64,000 bases of DNA, taken from positions 1,798,001-1,862,000 of the forward strand of contig NZ_CP114606.1 of NCBI RefSeq assembly GCF_033558715.1, given 5' to 3'. This DNA comes from Acinetobacter sp. YWS30-1 (GTDB taxonomy: Bacteria > Pseudomonadota > Gammaproteobacteria > Pseudomonadales > Moraxellaceae). The notes under the pieces were generated by a model. That model was not told the DNA's origin and ran no database searches. It saw only the letters and a program-made list of their open reading frames with translations. The position numbers were made by a program, and so were the translations under genes. Shown piece by piece: positions 26,378 through 36,527 of this stretch; position 1 is the first letter of the stretch, and each line of letters starts with the position of its first letter.

Positions 26378-27040
26378 TTAGGAATCAAAAAAGTTCAGTT
26401 GTGGACTGGCTTTTTTGATTCTTTCTTTTGGTACATGTGAACATTCGAACTCCTCTACTGGAAATCCCTGTACAAAGCTGCGAATATCCGGTTGTGTGAG
26501 ATTCAGCCATTCATGTAAACGTTCATGCGGAATCACAATGACTGAACGTTTAATATTTCCCGGCTCATGAAACTCTTTCATCATGGGATGGTCTATTGCA
26601 TCCATCGTAATCATACTGGCCGAACGTACAATTTCATCCTGCACCCGTGCAATTTCATAGAGTGCCGCAATAAAGGTCGCTTTTCCATCCTTGCGTCTGA
26701 CGCCCCAGCGCTGTGGTTTATTATCAAAATACTTTGACTCATAAAATTCCGAGACGGGAATCACCCCAAACTTGCATTTGACTGTCGCTTCTGCAAAGGT
26801 TGGTTTTTGCAGCAAAGTTTCATTTCTGGCATTGTAGGTTTTTGTCCCAATCGTTTTATCCTCTGCCCATTTGGGAATAAAGCCAAAGTTAACCGAGCGC
26901 CATTCCAGACCTTGATCAGATTGAAATAACAAGGGTGTAGCATAATTCGGATAGACTTCTTCCGGATATTCAAAGGGAATTTCCGGTAAGCCCAGATCAT
27001 GTATTTGCTGCGAAGTTAAAGGCTTAAAGTTGGCACACAT
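26378..27040 (-). CDS. SRAP-domain protein, abasic-site crosslinking (YedK/HMCES family)
   Basis: 220 residues. After Met removal the N-terminal Cys (C2 in MCANF) is the residue that forms a thiazolidine bond with abasic DNA. The other family markers are NARNETL, the catalytic Glu in PVSEFYES, and a His segment (EFHEPGNIKRSVIVIP) in place of the usual H-x-R-M-P-x-I/V. It shields abasic sites in single-stranded DNA. It stands alone on the minus strand upstream of the aldehyde dehydrogenase gene. Confidence 0.92.
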   Translation of the reverse strand: MCANFKPLTSQQIHDLGLPEIPFEYPEEVYPNYATPLLFQSDQGLEWRSVNFGFIPKWAEDKTIGTKTYNARNETLLQKPTFAEATVKCKFGVIPVSEFYESKYFDNKPQRWGVRRKDGKATFIAALYEIARVQDEIVRSASMITMDAIDHPMMKEFHEPGNIKRSVIVIPHERLHEWLNLTQPDIRSFVQGFPVEEFECSHVPKERIKKASPQLNFFDS

Positions 27041-27132
27041 GCTTAATCAGACAGATTACTTGATGCTCTGATTATAGCTTGATGCCAAGCTTAAACCTGT
27101 ATGGATTATGGATAAGTTTCTATCATTTAATA

Positions 27133-28575
27133 TTATTCACTGGGTACAGTCAGCCAGTGAGTACGGGTGAATTCCTCAAAAATCCAGCGTCCATTAAAAC
27201 GCCCAAGCCCAGAGTTTTTCTCTCCCCCAAACGGAGCATTAGCCTGATCTGCCACACTAATACCATTGATATGAGTCATACCGATATCCAGCTGTTCTGT
27301 AAAACTAATACCACGTTCAATATTCGAGGTACAAACCGCACTAGATAAGCCAAAACGGGTATCATTGGCCAGCTTTAAGGCATGTGCTTCATCACGAGCT
27401 TTCAGTACTGGCAGAATCGGTCCAAAACTTTCTTCCTGAGCCAGTGGAGATTCAGGTGCTACCCCAGTAAAGATATGTGGATAGACCAGATTACCTTCTA
27501 TCCCCCCTTCGTATACCAGCTCTGCACCCTGCTCTTTTGCACTTTGAATAATCTGCTGATGTTTTTTGATCTGACTCTGATTGATAATCGGCCCAATGAT
27601 GGTCTCTTCTAGATTTGGATCACCCACAGCAACAGTTTTCACTCGCTCTAAAAGTTTTTCCACATAGGCATCATGAATAGACGCATCGACAATGACCCGA
27701 TTGGTGCTCATACAGATTTGTCCCTGATGCATAAAGCGCCCCATGATTGTCAGTTCTACTGCCAGATCAAGGTCTGCATCATCCAGAATCACCAGTGGCG
27801 CATTTCCGCCCAGTTCCAGCGCCAGACGTTTAATTCGAGGGCTGGCTAAGGCTTTACTTCCTACATTCTGTCCGACTTCAGTAGAGCCCGTGAATGAGAT
27901 CATTTTTGGAATCGGATGTTCGACAAAATAGTCACCAATTTCACTGCCTGCACCTGAAACCACATTGAGCACACCTGCGGGTAAACCAGCTTCTTCAAAC
28001 AATTTGCCTAATAAGGTTCCACCTGTCACTGGTGTATCACTTGCTGGCTTGAGTACCACACTATTTCCACAGGCAATCGCTGTTGCTACCGAACGCATGG
28101 ATAAATGAAATGGAAAATTCCATGGGCTAATGACGCCAATCACACCCAAGGGTTTACGCAGTACCAGACTTTTACGTTGTGGATCTTTGCTCTCCAACTG
28201 TTCAGTCTTGATCTGTTCTGGAAATTTTTGACTTTCCTGAATAATAGATAAAGCAGCGCCAACTTCCAGACCAGCTTTAAAACGGGTACTTCCAGACTCA
28301 AGAATTAACCAGTCAATAATTTCATCCTGGCATGCCTGAATCACCTGTTGTAGTTTTTGCAGGATTTGCTGTCTTAACTCAACTGATTTAATAGCACCCT
28401 GCTGAAAGGCTTTATCAGCTGCAGCATAAGCCGCATCCACATCTGCTGTACTGGCAGACTGCAAAGTAAAGATCGTATCTTGGGTGTAGGGATTCAGATT
28501 CTGAATCATTTTCTGGGAACGGCCGGGTTGCCACTGACCCGCAATAAACTGCTGATCCAAATGTTGATATGCCAT
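27133..28575 (-). CDS. NAD(P)-dependent aldehyde dehydrogenase
   Basis: 480 residues, standard for the superfamily. Motifs are SPWNFPF (150-156), FTGSTEVG (228-235), the general base E254 in ALELGGNAP and the catalytic Cys288 in QGQICMSTNR. The subgroup is similar to benzaldehyde/vanillin and salicylaldehyde-type enzymes, but the substrate cannot be read from the sequence. No pathway partners are adjacent. The start ATG lies 464 bp from glcB. Confidence 0.93.
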   Translation of the reverse strand: MAYQHLDQQFIAGQWQPGRSQKMIQNLNPYTQDTIFTLQSASTADVDAAYAAADKAFQQGAIKSVELRQQILQKLQQVIQACQDEIIDWLILESGSTRFKAGLEVGAALSIIQESQKFPEQIKTEQLESKDPQRKSLVLRKPLGVIGVISPWNFPFHLSMRSVATAIACGNSVVLKPASDTPVTGGTLLGKLFEEAGLPAGVLNVVSGAGSEIGDYFVEHPIPKMISFTGSTEVGQNVGSKALASPRIKRLALELGGNAPLVILDDADLDLAVELTIMGRFMHQGQICMSTNRVIVDASIHDAYVEKLLERVKTVAVGDPNLEETIIGPIINQSQIKKHQQIIQSAKEQGAELVYEGGIEGNLVYPHIFTGVAPESPLAQEESFGPILPVLKARDEAHALKLANDTRFGLSSAVCTSNIERGISFTEQLDIGMTHINGISVADQANAPFGGEKNSGLGRFNGRWIFEEFTRTHWLTVPSE

Positions 28576-29039
28576 GCTGTTCTTCCCTGCAATTTATTGA
28601 TTTGCTTTTACTTTAGCAGAGCCATTTCAGGATGGAAGTGACAGCGACGAATTGTTACGCTTTTATCTTTAGCTTTATAAGTAAGTGGAACTTACTGATG
28701 CATGATTCTCTTTTATCGCAGTTTAAATCTTCCAGTACATCAGCCAAAATACGATTCTTAGAAATTAAAAATTGCGAATTAAACTGAGTCTTAAATATCA
28801 CTATCCAAAGCTCTACAGCTACCCAGCATGAGGAACTGTAAACGCTCATAGGAATACCAACTGGCAGATATAAAGCTACTGTTTAACAGATAATTATTAT
28901 TAAAATTTTCTTCTGTGACATTGTTCTGTTTTAGGTGTTCAGTCAGTTAGTTTACCTTCCAAAAGAACATTTTTATCCTTAGATCTTTTTTAAGAGCAAT
29001 AAAAAAGCCTCCGAAGAGGCTTTTTTTCAAGTTACAGGA
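28576..29039. other. 464-bp gap between aldehyde dehydrogenase and glcB
   Basis: It holds the aldehyde dehydrogenase promoter on one side and the glcB terminator on the other. A 64-codon minus-strand frame at 28655-28849 has atypical composition and no support. Nothing else is recognisable. Confidence 0.5.
29001..29027 (-). terminator. Terminator of glcB
   Basis: AAAAAAGCCTC, loop CGAA, GAGGCTTTTTTT: a GNRA-like tetraloop hairpin with runs on both sides, 13 bp after the glcB stop. It can act in both directions. Confidence 0.85.
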
Positions 29040-31205
29040 TTAGTCACCTGTATAACCTTTAAGTTTTAAACGAGCTGCATGTAGAAGCGGCTCTGTATAG
29101 CCTGATGGCTGTTCACCACCTTTGAAGATCAGATCAGAAGCAGCCTGGAATGCAATACTGTTGTCAAAGTCAGCAGCCATTGGCTTGTACAGTGGATCAT
29201 TCGCATTTTGCTCATCCACAATTTTCGCCATGCGTTGCATTACTTCTTCAACCTGTTCACGCGTTACGATCCCGTGACGTAACCAGTTTGCAACGTGCTG
29301 AGAAGAAATACGTAAAGTCGCACGGTCTTCCATCAAGCCCACATCATTGATGTCTGGAACTTTAGAACAACCTACACCCAGATCAACCCAACGAACGACA
29401 TAACCCAAGATACCTTGACAGTTATTTTCCAGTTCTTTCAGTTTCTCTTCTTCAGACCAATTGGTATCAGTTGCAAGAGGTGGAGTTAACAAATCATCTA
29501 AAGGCAACGCTTCAGTTGCAAGCAATTCTTGCTGACGGTTTGCCACGTTAATTTGGTGGTAGTGAATCGCGTGAATCACTGCACCTGTTGGAGATGGAAC
29601 CCATGCACAGCTTGCACCTGCTTCAGGATGTTCAGTCTTGGTTTTGTACATGTCTAACAGCATGTCTGGTTTTGGCCACATGCCTTTACCAATCTGTGCT
29701 TTACCACGTAGACCTGTTTGTAGACCTACCATGACGTTACGGTTTTCGTAAGCTGGGAACCATTTTTGGCCTTTGATTTCGCCCTTACGCACGAACGGAC
29801 CTGCTTCCATGAAGGTATGGATTTCATCACCTGTACGATCCATGAAACCGGTGTTAATAAAGATGGTACGGTCTTTCGCCTGAGCAATACAGTTTTTCAG
29901 GTTAACCGAAGTACGGCGTTCTTCATCCATGATACCGATTTTCAGGGTTTTCGCAGGTAAGCCAAGCGCCTGTTCAGCACGTTCAAACAGTTCAACCGCA
30001 AATGCAACTTCTTCTGGACCGTGCATTTTTGGCTTAACGATATACATAGAACCGGTACGTGAGTTCTTGATCGTGTTCTCACCACGGATATCAGCCACAG
30101 AAAGCAATGGAGTGACCAATGCATCCATGATGCCTTCATAAATTTCTTCGCCATCTACAAGGATCGCCGGGTTTGTCATCAAGTGACCAACGTTACGAAG
30201 CAGCATCAATGAACGACCATGAACCTTGGTCTCACCGCCTTCAACATTTTTGAAAGTACGGTCAGCATTGAGTTTACGGGTAATGGTCTTGCCATTTTTC
30301 TCGATAGACTCTTCAAGCGTACCTTTCATCAAGCCTAACCAGTTACGGTAGCCTTCTACTTTTTCTTCAGCATCAACTGCTGCAACAGAGTCTTCCAAGT
30401 CCTGAATCGTCGTTACAGCTGCTTCAAGCACAACGTCTTTTACGCCTGCTGCATCTGTTTGGCCAATTGGGCTGTTTGCATCAATTTGGATGATTGCATG
30501 CAGGCCATTATTTTTCAGTACGATTTCAGTCGGTGCAGAAGCTTCGCCATTGTAACCAACGAATTTAGAGCTATCCGCAACAGTTGTGGTAGAGCCGTCT
30601 TTCAGCGTTACAACCAGGGCATTACCTTCAACTGCATATTTGGTTACATCAGCATGTGAACCTTGTGCCAGCGGGAATGTTTCATTTAAGAAGTTTTTCG
30701 CGAATGCGATAACTTTTTCACCACGTTTCGGGTTATAGCCTTTACCTTTTTCAGCACCATCTTCTTCAGAGATCACGTCAAAGCCGTATAAAGCGTCGTA
30801 TAAAGAACCCCAGCGTGCATTCGCTGCGTTCAGGCAGTAACGTGCATTACGTACTGGAACTACCAGCTGTGGGCCAGCCAATAGTGCAATCTCTTCGTCT
30901 ACATTTTCAGTGCTGATCTGGAAATCTTCTACTTCTGGTAATAAGTAGCCAATTTCAGTCAAGAAAGCTTTGTAAGCTTGTAATTCAAATGTGTTATTGC
31001 GATGCCATTCATCAATTTTAGCTTGAATATCATCACGCTTAGCCAAAAGTGCTTTGTTTTTAGGGCTAAGATCAACAACGACTTGTTCAAAGTTTTTCCA
31101 GTATGTTTCGCTGTCCAAACCAGAACCTGGTAATGCTTCATTTTCGATAAAATCATAAAGTTCTTTAGCAATCGCTAACTTGCCTTTTTGAATACGTGCA
31201 GTCAT
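29040..31205 (-). CDS. glcB: Malate synthase G
   Basis: 721 residues, the typical length of the monomeric G isoform. It condenses glyoxylate with acetyl-CoA to malate in the glyoxylate shunt, used for growth on acetate or fatty acids. The protein has the TIM-barrel core with [11 protein letters not shown] and an [17 protein letters not shown] segment, and the C-terminal region with the catalytic Asp near [12 protein letters not shown]. It is a single gene with its own terminator. No isocitrate lyase gene is nearby. Confidence 0.97.
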   Translation of the reverse strand: MTARIQKGKLAIAKELYDFIENEALPGSGLDSETYWKNFEQVVVDLSPKNKALLAKRDDIQAKIDEWHRNNTFELQAYKAFLTEIGYLLPEVEDFQISTENVDEEIALLAGPQLVVPVRNARYCLNAANARWGSLYDALYGFDVISEEDGAEKGKGYNPKRGEKVIAFAKNFLNETFPLAQGSHADVTKYAVEGNALVVTLKDGSTTTVADSSKFVGYNGEASAPTEIVLKNNGLHAIIQIDANSPIGQTDAAGVKDVVLEAAVTTIQDLEDSVAAVDAEEKVEGYRNWLGLMKGTLEESIEKNGKTITRKLNADRTFKNVEGGETKVHGRSLMLLRNVGHLMTNPAILVDGEEIYEGIMDALVTPLLSVADIRGENTIKNSRTGSMYIVKPKMHGPEEVAFAVELFERAEQALGLPAKTLKIGIMDEERRTSVNLKNCIAQAKDRTIFINTGFMDRTGDEIHTFMEAGPFVRKGEIKGQKWFPAYENRNVMVGLQTGLRGKAQIGKGMWPKPDMLLDMYKTKTEHPEAGASCAWVPSPTGAVIHAIHYHQINVANRQQELLATEALPLDDLLTPPLATDTNWSEEEKLKELENNCQGILGYVVRWVDLGVGCSKVPDINDVGLMEDRATLRISSQHVANWLRHGIVTREQVEEVMQRMAKIVDEQNANDPLYKPMAADFDNSIAFQAASDLIFKGGEQPSGYTEPLLHAARLKLKGYTGD

Positions 31206-31568
31206 TGTCTTTCCTGATATTGCTACTTTTTATACAAGAGATTCTAGTATACCGATTAAAATCTAGCTGAATAGTACTATCACACCGTAAAATAATGAGC
31301 ATTTCTCCAATAAGAATACCCTCATATCCTTATTAAATGATGTCTCACACGATGCAATATCATCCTGCTAAATACCCTCATGACAGTGTATAAAGTTTTT
31401 GAAATGTAGAAATTAGACTTAAGTTCAGATTTTTGAATAAAAGTTGTCCGTTCTTTTTATACAAGGTCTTATTTAGATCAAGATTAAGCCATGTTTGGCT
31501 GAGCTTGTCGATCTTTGACGCAATGAAATGCATAAAAAAGCACCGGTCATGACCAGCGCTTGTTGTAT
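31206..31568. other. 363-bp gap upstream of glcB
   Basis: It holds the glcB promoter region and, at the far end, the zapE terminator (31534-31560). No gene is visible. The sequence is AT-rich with no clear operator. Confidence 0.5.
31534..31560 (-). terminator. Terminator of zapE
   Basis: An inverted repeat centred on GGTCATGACC and extended outwards with two mismatches (AGC at the left, GCT at the right), followed on the minus strand by TTTTTT, 8 bp after the stop. Confidence 0.65.
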
Positions 31569-32720
31569 TTATTCAGGCTCGCTTGAAGCTATTTTCTCGA
31601 TCTGACGATGTTCAGAATGCAGATATTCATCTGATTGCATCTCCAGCAAACGTGAACGAGTCCGTTCAATTTCAAAAGCCAGTCGCTCACCTTTATAAAG
31701 ATCAACGATATTATCTTCCGAAGTTAGCAGCAATTTGACTCCACGGTCATAAAATTCATCAACCAGATAAATGAAACGGCGTGTGGCATCATTCAGGAAA
31801 TCGGTTAAATGCGGCACATTGCTGACCAATACCGTATTGTAGATATTCGCAATTTCAATGAAGTCAGCCGGACTACGCGGTTTTAGGCATAGTTCAGAGA
31901 ACTCACACCACAACACATCTTCAGTATGTGCCACAGTTTCAACAATGCGGTTATTGATGATGATTGGCTCTTGAGAAGAGGTTTGGGTTTGAGTCAGTGC
32001 GGTATAGCGATGTGCCAACCAGTTTTTATTGTCGTGCGTTAGTGGATATTTGAATAATTGCGCCTGTTTTAAGACACGTAAACGGTAATCCACACCGGCA
32101 TCGACATTCAGAATGACACAGTTTTTCTTGACCATTTCAATGGTTGGCAGAAAACGGTCACGGTGAATCCCGTTTTTATATAAACCATCTGGCGCAATGT
32201 TCGAAGTCGCTACTAGCGTAATGCCACGTTCAAACAGCTTCTGGAACAGATCACTCAGGATCATGGCATCGGTGACGTTAGATACAAAAAATTCATCAAA
32301 GCAGATCACCACAGCATCTTTATAAATCTGATCCGCTACCAGATCCAACGGATTGCGCTGGCCTGAAAGCTTGTTTAACTCACGATGCACATGCTGCATA
32401 AAATGGTGAAAGTGCATACGGGTTTTGCGGCGAAATGGAATCGACTCATAAAACTGATCCATTAGCCAGGTCTTGCCACGACCTACTCCGCCCCACATGT
32501 ATACACCCTTCGGCGAAGTCTGACGGCGGAAACGGCGAAAGGCTTTCTTAGACGCTTTAAAGCGCTGAATTAATTCCAGCCAGGTACGATTTAGCTCATG
32601 TACTGCCATGGCCTGTGCATCATCAGGCATAAACTGTCCTGAAGACAAAGCCTGTGCATAACGTTCTGCAGGAGAGATCGGACTAAAAGCGGTGCTGTGC
32701 TGTGAATTAAAATCGGACAT
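31569..32720 (-). CDS. zapE: Cell division ATPase ZapE (AFG1 family)
   Basis: 383 residues from the ATG at 32720 (MSDFNSQHS); a longer frame upstream has no good start. The P-loop is GGVGRGKTWLMDQF and the Walker B CFDEFFVSN, followed by sensor-like TSNIAPDGLY. ZapE binds FtsZ at the constricting septum in late division, and AFG1 homologues act on respiratory proteins (family knowledge). It is a single gene with its own terminator; an AraC gene lies upstream on the same strand. Confidence 0.94.
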   Translation of the reverse strand: MSDFNSQHSTAFSPISPAERYAQALSSGQFMPDDAQAMAVHELNRTWLELIQRFKASKKAFRRFRRQTSPKGVYMWGGVGRGKTWLMDQFYESIPFRRKTRMHFHHFMQHVHRELNKLSGQRNPLDLVADQIYKDAVVICFDEFFVSNVTDAMILSDLFQKLFERGITLVATSNIAPDGLYKNGIHRDRFLPTIEMVKKNCVILNVDAGVDYRLRVLKQAQLFKYPLTHDNKNWLAHRYTALTQTQTSSQEPIIINNRIVETVAHTEDVLWCEFSELCLKPRSPADFIEIANIYNTVLVSNVPHLTDFLNDATRRFIYLVDEFYDRGVKLLLTSEDNIVDLYKGERLAFEIERTRSRLLEMQSDEYLHSEHRQIEKIASSEPE

Positions 32721-32803
32721 AGGTTTCGTACTATTCAGGATCTGTTTAATTATAGCGGAGTTTAGAACGCACACTATAACACTTTGGCATTAACTAACTT
32801 AGG

Positions 32804-33817
32804 CTATTTTATATATTGCCGAGGACTTTGCCCAAACCAACGCTTAAAGGCATGGTTAAAAGCAGCCGGTTCGGAATAACCCAATAACTCTGCAATCATT
32901 TCAATCGAATACTGTTTATATTCAATGAGTCGCAAAGCTTTATCTTTAATAATCTCTTCGCGAATCTGTTTATAACTGGTATCGAACTGCTGTAATTGAT
33001 GGCGTAAAGTACGTTCTGGAATATTCAGAGCCTGAGCCGTTTCAGCCATACTCGGCATCAAACCGGTTTGCAGCTCCAGATAATCCTGTACTCGCTGTAC
33101 CACAGTCGGGACATCAGCATCTTCCGCCAGACGTTCCAGTTCAGCCAGACACTTTGCTTCATAGACTGCAAAGGTCTCCGCATCTGCTGAAGGAATCCGG
33201 ATATCCAAAATGGCCTCATCAAACCAGAATGCAGCTCTTGCAGCACCAAACTGTACCTGTGTTCCATAATAATCATGATAGATTTTCTGGGTAGCAGGTT
33301 GTTCCGGTGCGGCGAAAGGCAGTTCAATCTGCAAGTCAGGCTTGGACAAACCCATCATCTTGTAAATATCGCGAATGAACTTGAAAGTACCTGAAATCTC
33401 AGCTTGCGCGACCAGCATTCCCAGATGATCTTCCGTTTTCTTGGGATAATAGCAAAGCGCACTGCGGTACTCACTTTGCTCCACTCCCAACTGACCGGTA
33501 AGATGCGTCAATTGCTGAAAACGAATCACCTGATGCATCGCATCACGTACGGTTGGACTGGTCACCAGCAACATCAGCAAAGGCCCATAACCTGCCAAAG
33601 CATAATGCTGGCCGATCAATAAACCCTGTTCTGGCTGGATATCCTGACCCACCACCTTGAGCACATCATATTCCACGCTTGGGTGAATAATTGAAGTCGG
33701 ATCAAGCGCATCAACACGCAAGCCGATATTTTGCAGTTTTTGATCGACCTCTATGCCAGCCTTGCGCATGCCCTGGATCAGATACATCAGACTGAGAACA
33801 GAACGTTTCATAACCAT
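32804..33817 (-). CDS. AraC-family transcriptional regulator
   Basis: 337 residues. The N-terminal ~200 residues match the arabinose-binding-like domain of the OruR/ArgR-type AraC group, and the C-terminal ~95 residues hold two helix-turn-helix units (SMAETAQALNIPERTLRHQL and SIEMIAELLGYSEPAAFNHA) followed by FKRWFGQSPRQY. ATG at 33817 or 33811 are both possible starts. It is divergent from a flavin monooxygenase gene 183 bp away, which is its most likely target. Confidence 0.9.
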   Translation of the reverse strand: MVMKRSVLSLMYLIQGMRKAGIEVDQKLQNIGLRVDALDPTSIIHPSVEYDVLKVVGQDIQPEQGLLIGQHYALAGYGPLLMLLVTSPTVRDAMHQVIRFQQLTHLTGQLGVEQSEYRSALCYYPKKTEDHLGMLVAQAEISGTFKFIRDIYKMMGLSKPDLQIELPFAAPEQPATQKIYHDYYGTQVQFGAARAAFWFDEAILDIRIPSADAETFAVYEAKCLAELERLAEDADVPTVVQRVQDYLELQTGLMPSMAETAQALNIPERTLRHQLQQFDTSYKQIREEIIKDKALRLIEYKQYSIEMIAELLGYSEPAAFNHAFKRWFGQSPRQYIK

Positions 33818-34000
33818 ACAAATACAATGTGATAGCTCTAGTTGTACTATAAAAATAAGCAGTCGGCTATTGCCGTTTAGATCAATTTTATATCTAATGG
33901 CCAGTTAATAAATCAAGATAATTATCCATTATTAAAATAAGCAAGGAATGCGAAGATACTGGACAATACAAGCCCTACCCACACCCATCCTTATACCAAA

Positions 34001-35452
34001 GTGGCCATTATCGGTGCCGGTTTTGGCGGGATAGCGATGGCAATACGTTTACAGCAGCAAGGCATCCATAATTTTATTATTTTAGAAAAAGATAGCGATT
34101 TTGGTGGAACCTGGCGCGATAATCAGTATCCGGGAGCAGCCTGTGATGTGCAATCACATATGTATTCCCTTTCCTTTGCTCCCAAAACTGACTGGTCAAA
34201 ACGCTATGCCGAAGCACCGGAAATTTTTAGCTATATTCAGGATTTAGTCAGTCATTATAATCTTCGGGCTTTTGCTCGGCTGAATACCGAAGTACTTGGG
34301 GTTCATTACCAGCAAGACCGATGCTTATGGCAGATCCATCTGCAGGATCAAAGCATTCTGGAAGCCCAGTTTGTAGTATTTGCCTCTGGTCCTTTACATG
34401 TTCCTCAAATTCCTCATATTACGGGCATTGAAAAATTTAAGGGTAAAATCTTTCACTCTTCTCACTGGGATCATCATTATGATCTCAAGGGAAAAAATGT
34501 TGCATCGATTGGGACTGGTGGCAGTGCAATTCAATATATCCCTGAAATTGCACCCGAATGCAAACAGCTCTATGTCTTGCAACGTACTGCGGCTTGGGTT
34601 ATTCCACGGGATGAGCGCCTATATCATGACCTGGAAAAAAAGCTATTTTCCAAATATGAATGGTTCCGCAAGTTACACCGGATTCGCCTGTACTGGTCCA
34701 ATGAATCACGCGTGGTGCCTATCGTTAAACCAACTGTCATGAAATATGCTCAGAAACTGGCTGAAGCTTATATTCGCTATCAGGTCAAGGACAAGGAAAC
34801 TGCCAAGAAGTTAACTCCAGGCTATATCATGGGCTGTAAACGGATTCTGGTGTCTAATCAATATTTCCCTACCTTTAACCGTAAAAATGTGGAACTGGTT
34901 ACTGAAGGCATTTGTGAAGTGACTGAAAACAGTATTATTACAGTAGATGGTAAAGAACGTCCGATTGACTGCCTGATCTACGGTACCGGATTTATTACTG
35001 ATCCAAGAATTTATCTGAAAAATTTTGACTGCACTGGCCTGAATGGCATTCACTTAAATGATGTCTGGAAAGATGGTGCCGAAAGCTATTATGGAATCTG
35101 TGTGAAAGGTTTTCCGAACCTGTTCCAGTTATTAGGGCCAAATACTGTGCTGGCACATAATTCAGTCCTTTTCATGATTGAAGCGCAAGTAAGTTATATC
35201 CTGCAAATGATCGCCCTAGTGGATCAATCACATAGTGATGCAATTGTGGTCAAAGATCAGGTACAGGAAAAATTCAATCAAGATGTCCAACATATGCTGG
35301 ACAATACGGTCTGGCAATCTGGCTGTGTCAGCTGGTATCAACAGGAAGGTGGGAAAAATTTTGCCTTGTGGCCCACTTATACCTGGAAATACTGGCTCAA
35401 AATCAAAACCCTTAATGCGGCAGATTACTATTTTTTAAATAAAGCCAGTTAA
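34001..35452 (+). CDS. Flavin-containing monooxygenase, Baeyer-Villiger type
   Basis: 483 residues from a GTG at 34001. The Rossmann motif GAGFGG begins only five residues in. The Baeyer-Villiger fingerprint FKGKIFHSSHWD is at 146-157, and the NADPH Rossmann motif GTGGSA is at 171-176. It would insert oxygen next to a carbonyl using FAD and NADPH. The start is uncertain: the frame stays open upstream to 33941, adding LDNTSPTHTHPYTK, which fits the family, but it offers only CTG (33959) or ATA as starts, with AAGGA before them. The AraC regulator is divergent. Confidence 0.9.
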   Translation: MAIIGAGFGGIAMAIRLQQQGIHNFIILEKDSDFGGTWRDNQYPGAACDVQSHMYSLSFAPKTDWSKRYAEAPEIFSYIQDLVSHYNLRAFARLNTEVLGVHYQQDRCLWQIHLQDQSILEAQFVVFASGPLHVPQIPHITGIEKFKGKIFHSSHWDHHYDLKGKNVASIGTGGSAIQYIPEIAPECKQLYVLQRTAAWVIPRDERLYHDLEKKLFSKYEWFRKLHRIRLYWSNESRVVPIVKPTVMKYAQKLAEAYIRYQVKDKETAKKLTPGYIMGCKRILVSNQYFPTFNRKNVELVTEGICEVTENSIITVDGKERPIDCLIYGTGFITDPRIYLKNFDCTGLNGIHLNDVWKDGAESYYGICVKGFPNLFQLLGPNTVLAHNSVLFMIEAQVSYILQMIALVDQSHSDAIVVKDQVQEKFNQDVQHMLDNTVWQSGCVSWYQQEGGKNFALWPTYTWKYWLKIKTLNAADYYFLNKAS

Positions 35453-35517
35453 AAGCCCTTCACATACATAGTGCTAGCGATGGCATAATAAAGACTGATT
35501 TATCATACTTTTTTATT

Positions 35518-36426
35518 ATGCAATCGCTTTGGTTAGTATCCCAACTTCTGGTCTGTTTAGCACTTGGCTTTGTTTTTGCGAAACGGCTTCCTGCTCCCCT
35601 CACAAAAATCTGCTTTAAGGTTCTTCCGTATTTTAGTTATATTTTGCTGATTGCCATCGCTTTTGAGTTTTCTGAACTTTTAGCGGAATTACCTCATCCT
35701 GCTCAGATTCTAAATACCTCTATTACAATTGCTTTTCTCACCTCTATTGGGGCATTTGGCTGTTGTTATCTGCTCTTTAAATGGGCAGATTTTCAACCTT
35801 CTTCTGGACGAGTCTCCACTGAGCTAGTGATTAAATCACTGATCAATATCAGTTATGCGTTCTTCGCCTTAGCCGCTGGCTACTTGCTGCATTATAGTTT
35901 CACTCAAATGGGTCTTTCTATTCAAATCAGCACCTGGTATTTATTACTGGTCTTTATGTTTCTGATTGGACTGGATCTTGCCTATTCACCACTTGATCGC
36001 TCATGGTTGAACTGGAAAATCCTGCTGGTTCCGGCAGGTTGTATTGCTGGTTCATGCGTGGCAGCAATTGTCTATTCTTTCTGGAATCCAGATATTCATT
36101 TAAAAGACCTGATTATGCTGTCGCAAGGTTATGGTTTTTATTCCATGTCGGGTGTTGTCGTCACAGAACTGAGAAATGCAGAACTGGGTAGTATTGCCCT
36201 GATGAATGACCTGTTTCGGGAAATTTTTGCGATTTTACTGATGTATTGTGCCGGCTGGCGTTACCCAAGATCAGCAATTTCTGCTGCAGGGGCGACTGCG
36301 ATGGATGTGACTTTACCCATGGTCAAACAGGCCTGTGGCAATGATTTTATTCCACATGCCATGGTGAGCGGTTTTATTTTATCTGTATTGGCGCCAGTAG
36401 CGGTAAGTGTGTTGGCGGTAATTTAA
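35518..36426 (+). CDS. lysO: LysO-family lysine exporter (YbjE-like)
   Basis: 302 residues with about eight to nine hydrophobic helices. The C-terminal half has the family's conserved stretch: SQGYGFYSMSGVVVTELRNA, NDLFREIFAILL, RYPRSAISAAGATAMDVTLP. E. coli LysO exports lysine and its toxic analogue thialysine (family knowledge); substrate here is inferred. The ATG directly follows a TATT-rich spacer 65 bp after the monooxygenase. A double-hairpin repeat lies 3 bp after the stop and may terminate transcription. Confidence 0.85.
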   Translation: MQSLWLVSQLLVCLALGFVFAKRLPAPLTKICFKVLPYFSYILLIAIAFEFSELLAELPHPAQILNTSITIAFLTSIGAFGCCYLLFKWADFQPSSGRVSTELVIKSLINISYAFFALAAGYLLHYSFTQMGLSIQISTWYLLLVFMFLIGLDLAYSPLDRSWLNWKILLVPAGCIAGSCVAAIVYSFWNPDIHLKDLIMLSQGYGFYSMSGVVVTELRNAELGSIALMNDLFREIFAILLMYCAGWRYPRSAISAAGATAMDVTLPMVKQACGNDFIPHAMVSGFILSVLAPVAVSVLAVI

Positions 36427-36429
36427 AAA

Positions 36430-36487
36430 TCCCTCCCGACCTCCCTTTTTTAAAGGGAGGAGAAGTCCCCCTTTCATAAAGGGGGAT
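36430..36487. repeat. Double-hairpin intergenic repeat, copy 2 (reverse orientation)
   Basis: Hairpins CCTCCCTTT/AAAGGGAGG (36440-36448 with 36452-36460) and CCCCCTTT/AAAGGGGG (36467-36474 with 36478-36485), joined by AGAAGT and preceded by TCCCTCCCGA. It is the reverse complement of the element at 6124-6177, with compensatory differences in the CCTCxC stem. It starts directly after the lysO stop. Confidence 0.85.
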
Positions 36488-36527
36488 TTAGGGGAATTCA
36501 ATTAGAAATAAAATAAACTACGGAATA

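Noticed and set aside
28655..28849. 64-codon minus-strand frame between aldehyde dehydrogenase and glcB
   Set aside because: No ribosome-binding site, unusual composition and no recognisable domain; lies in an AT-rich spacer.
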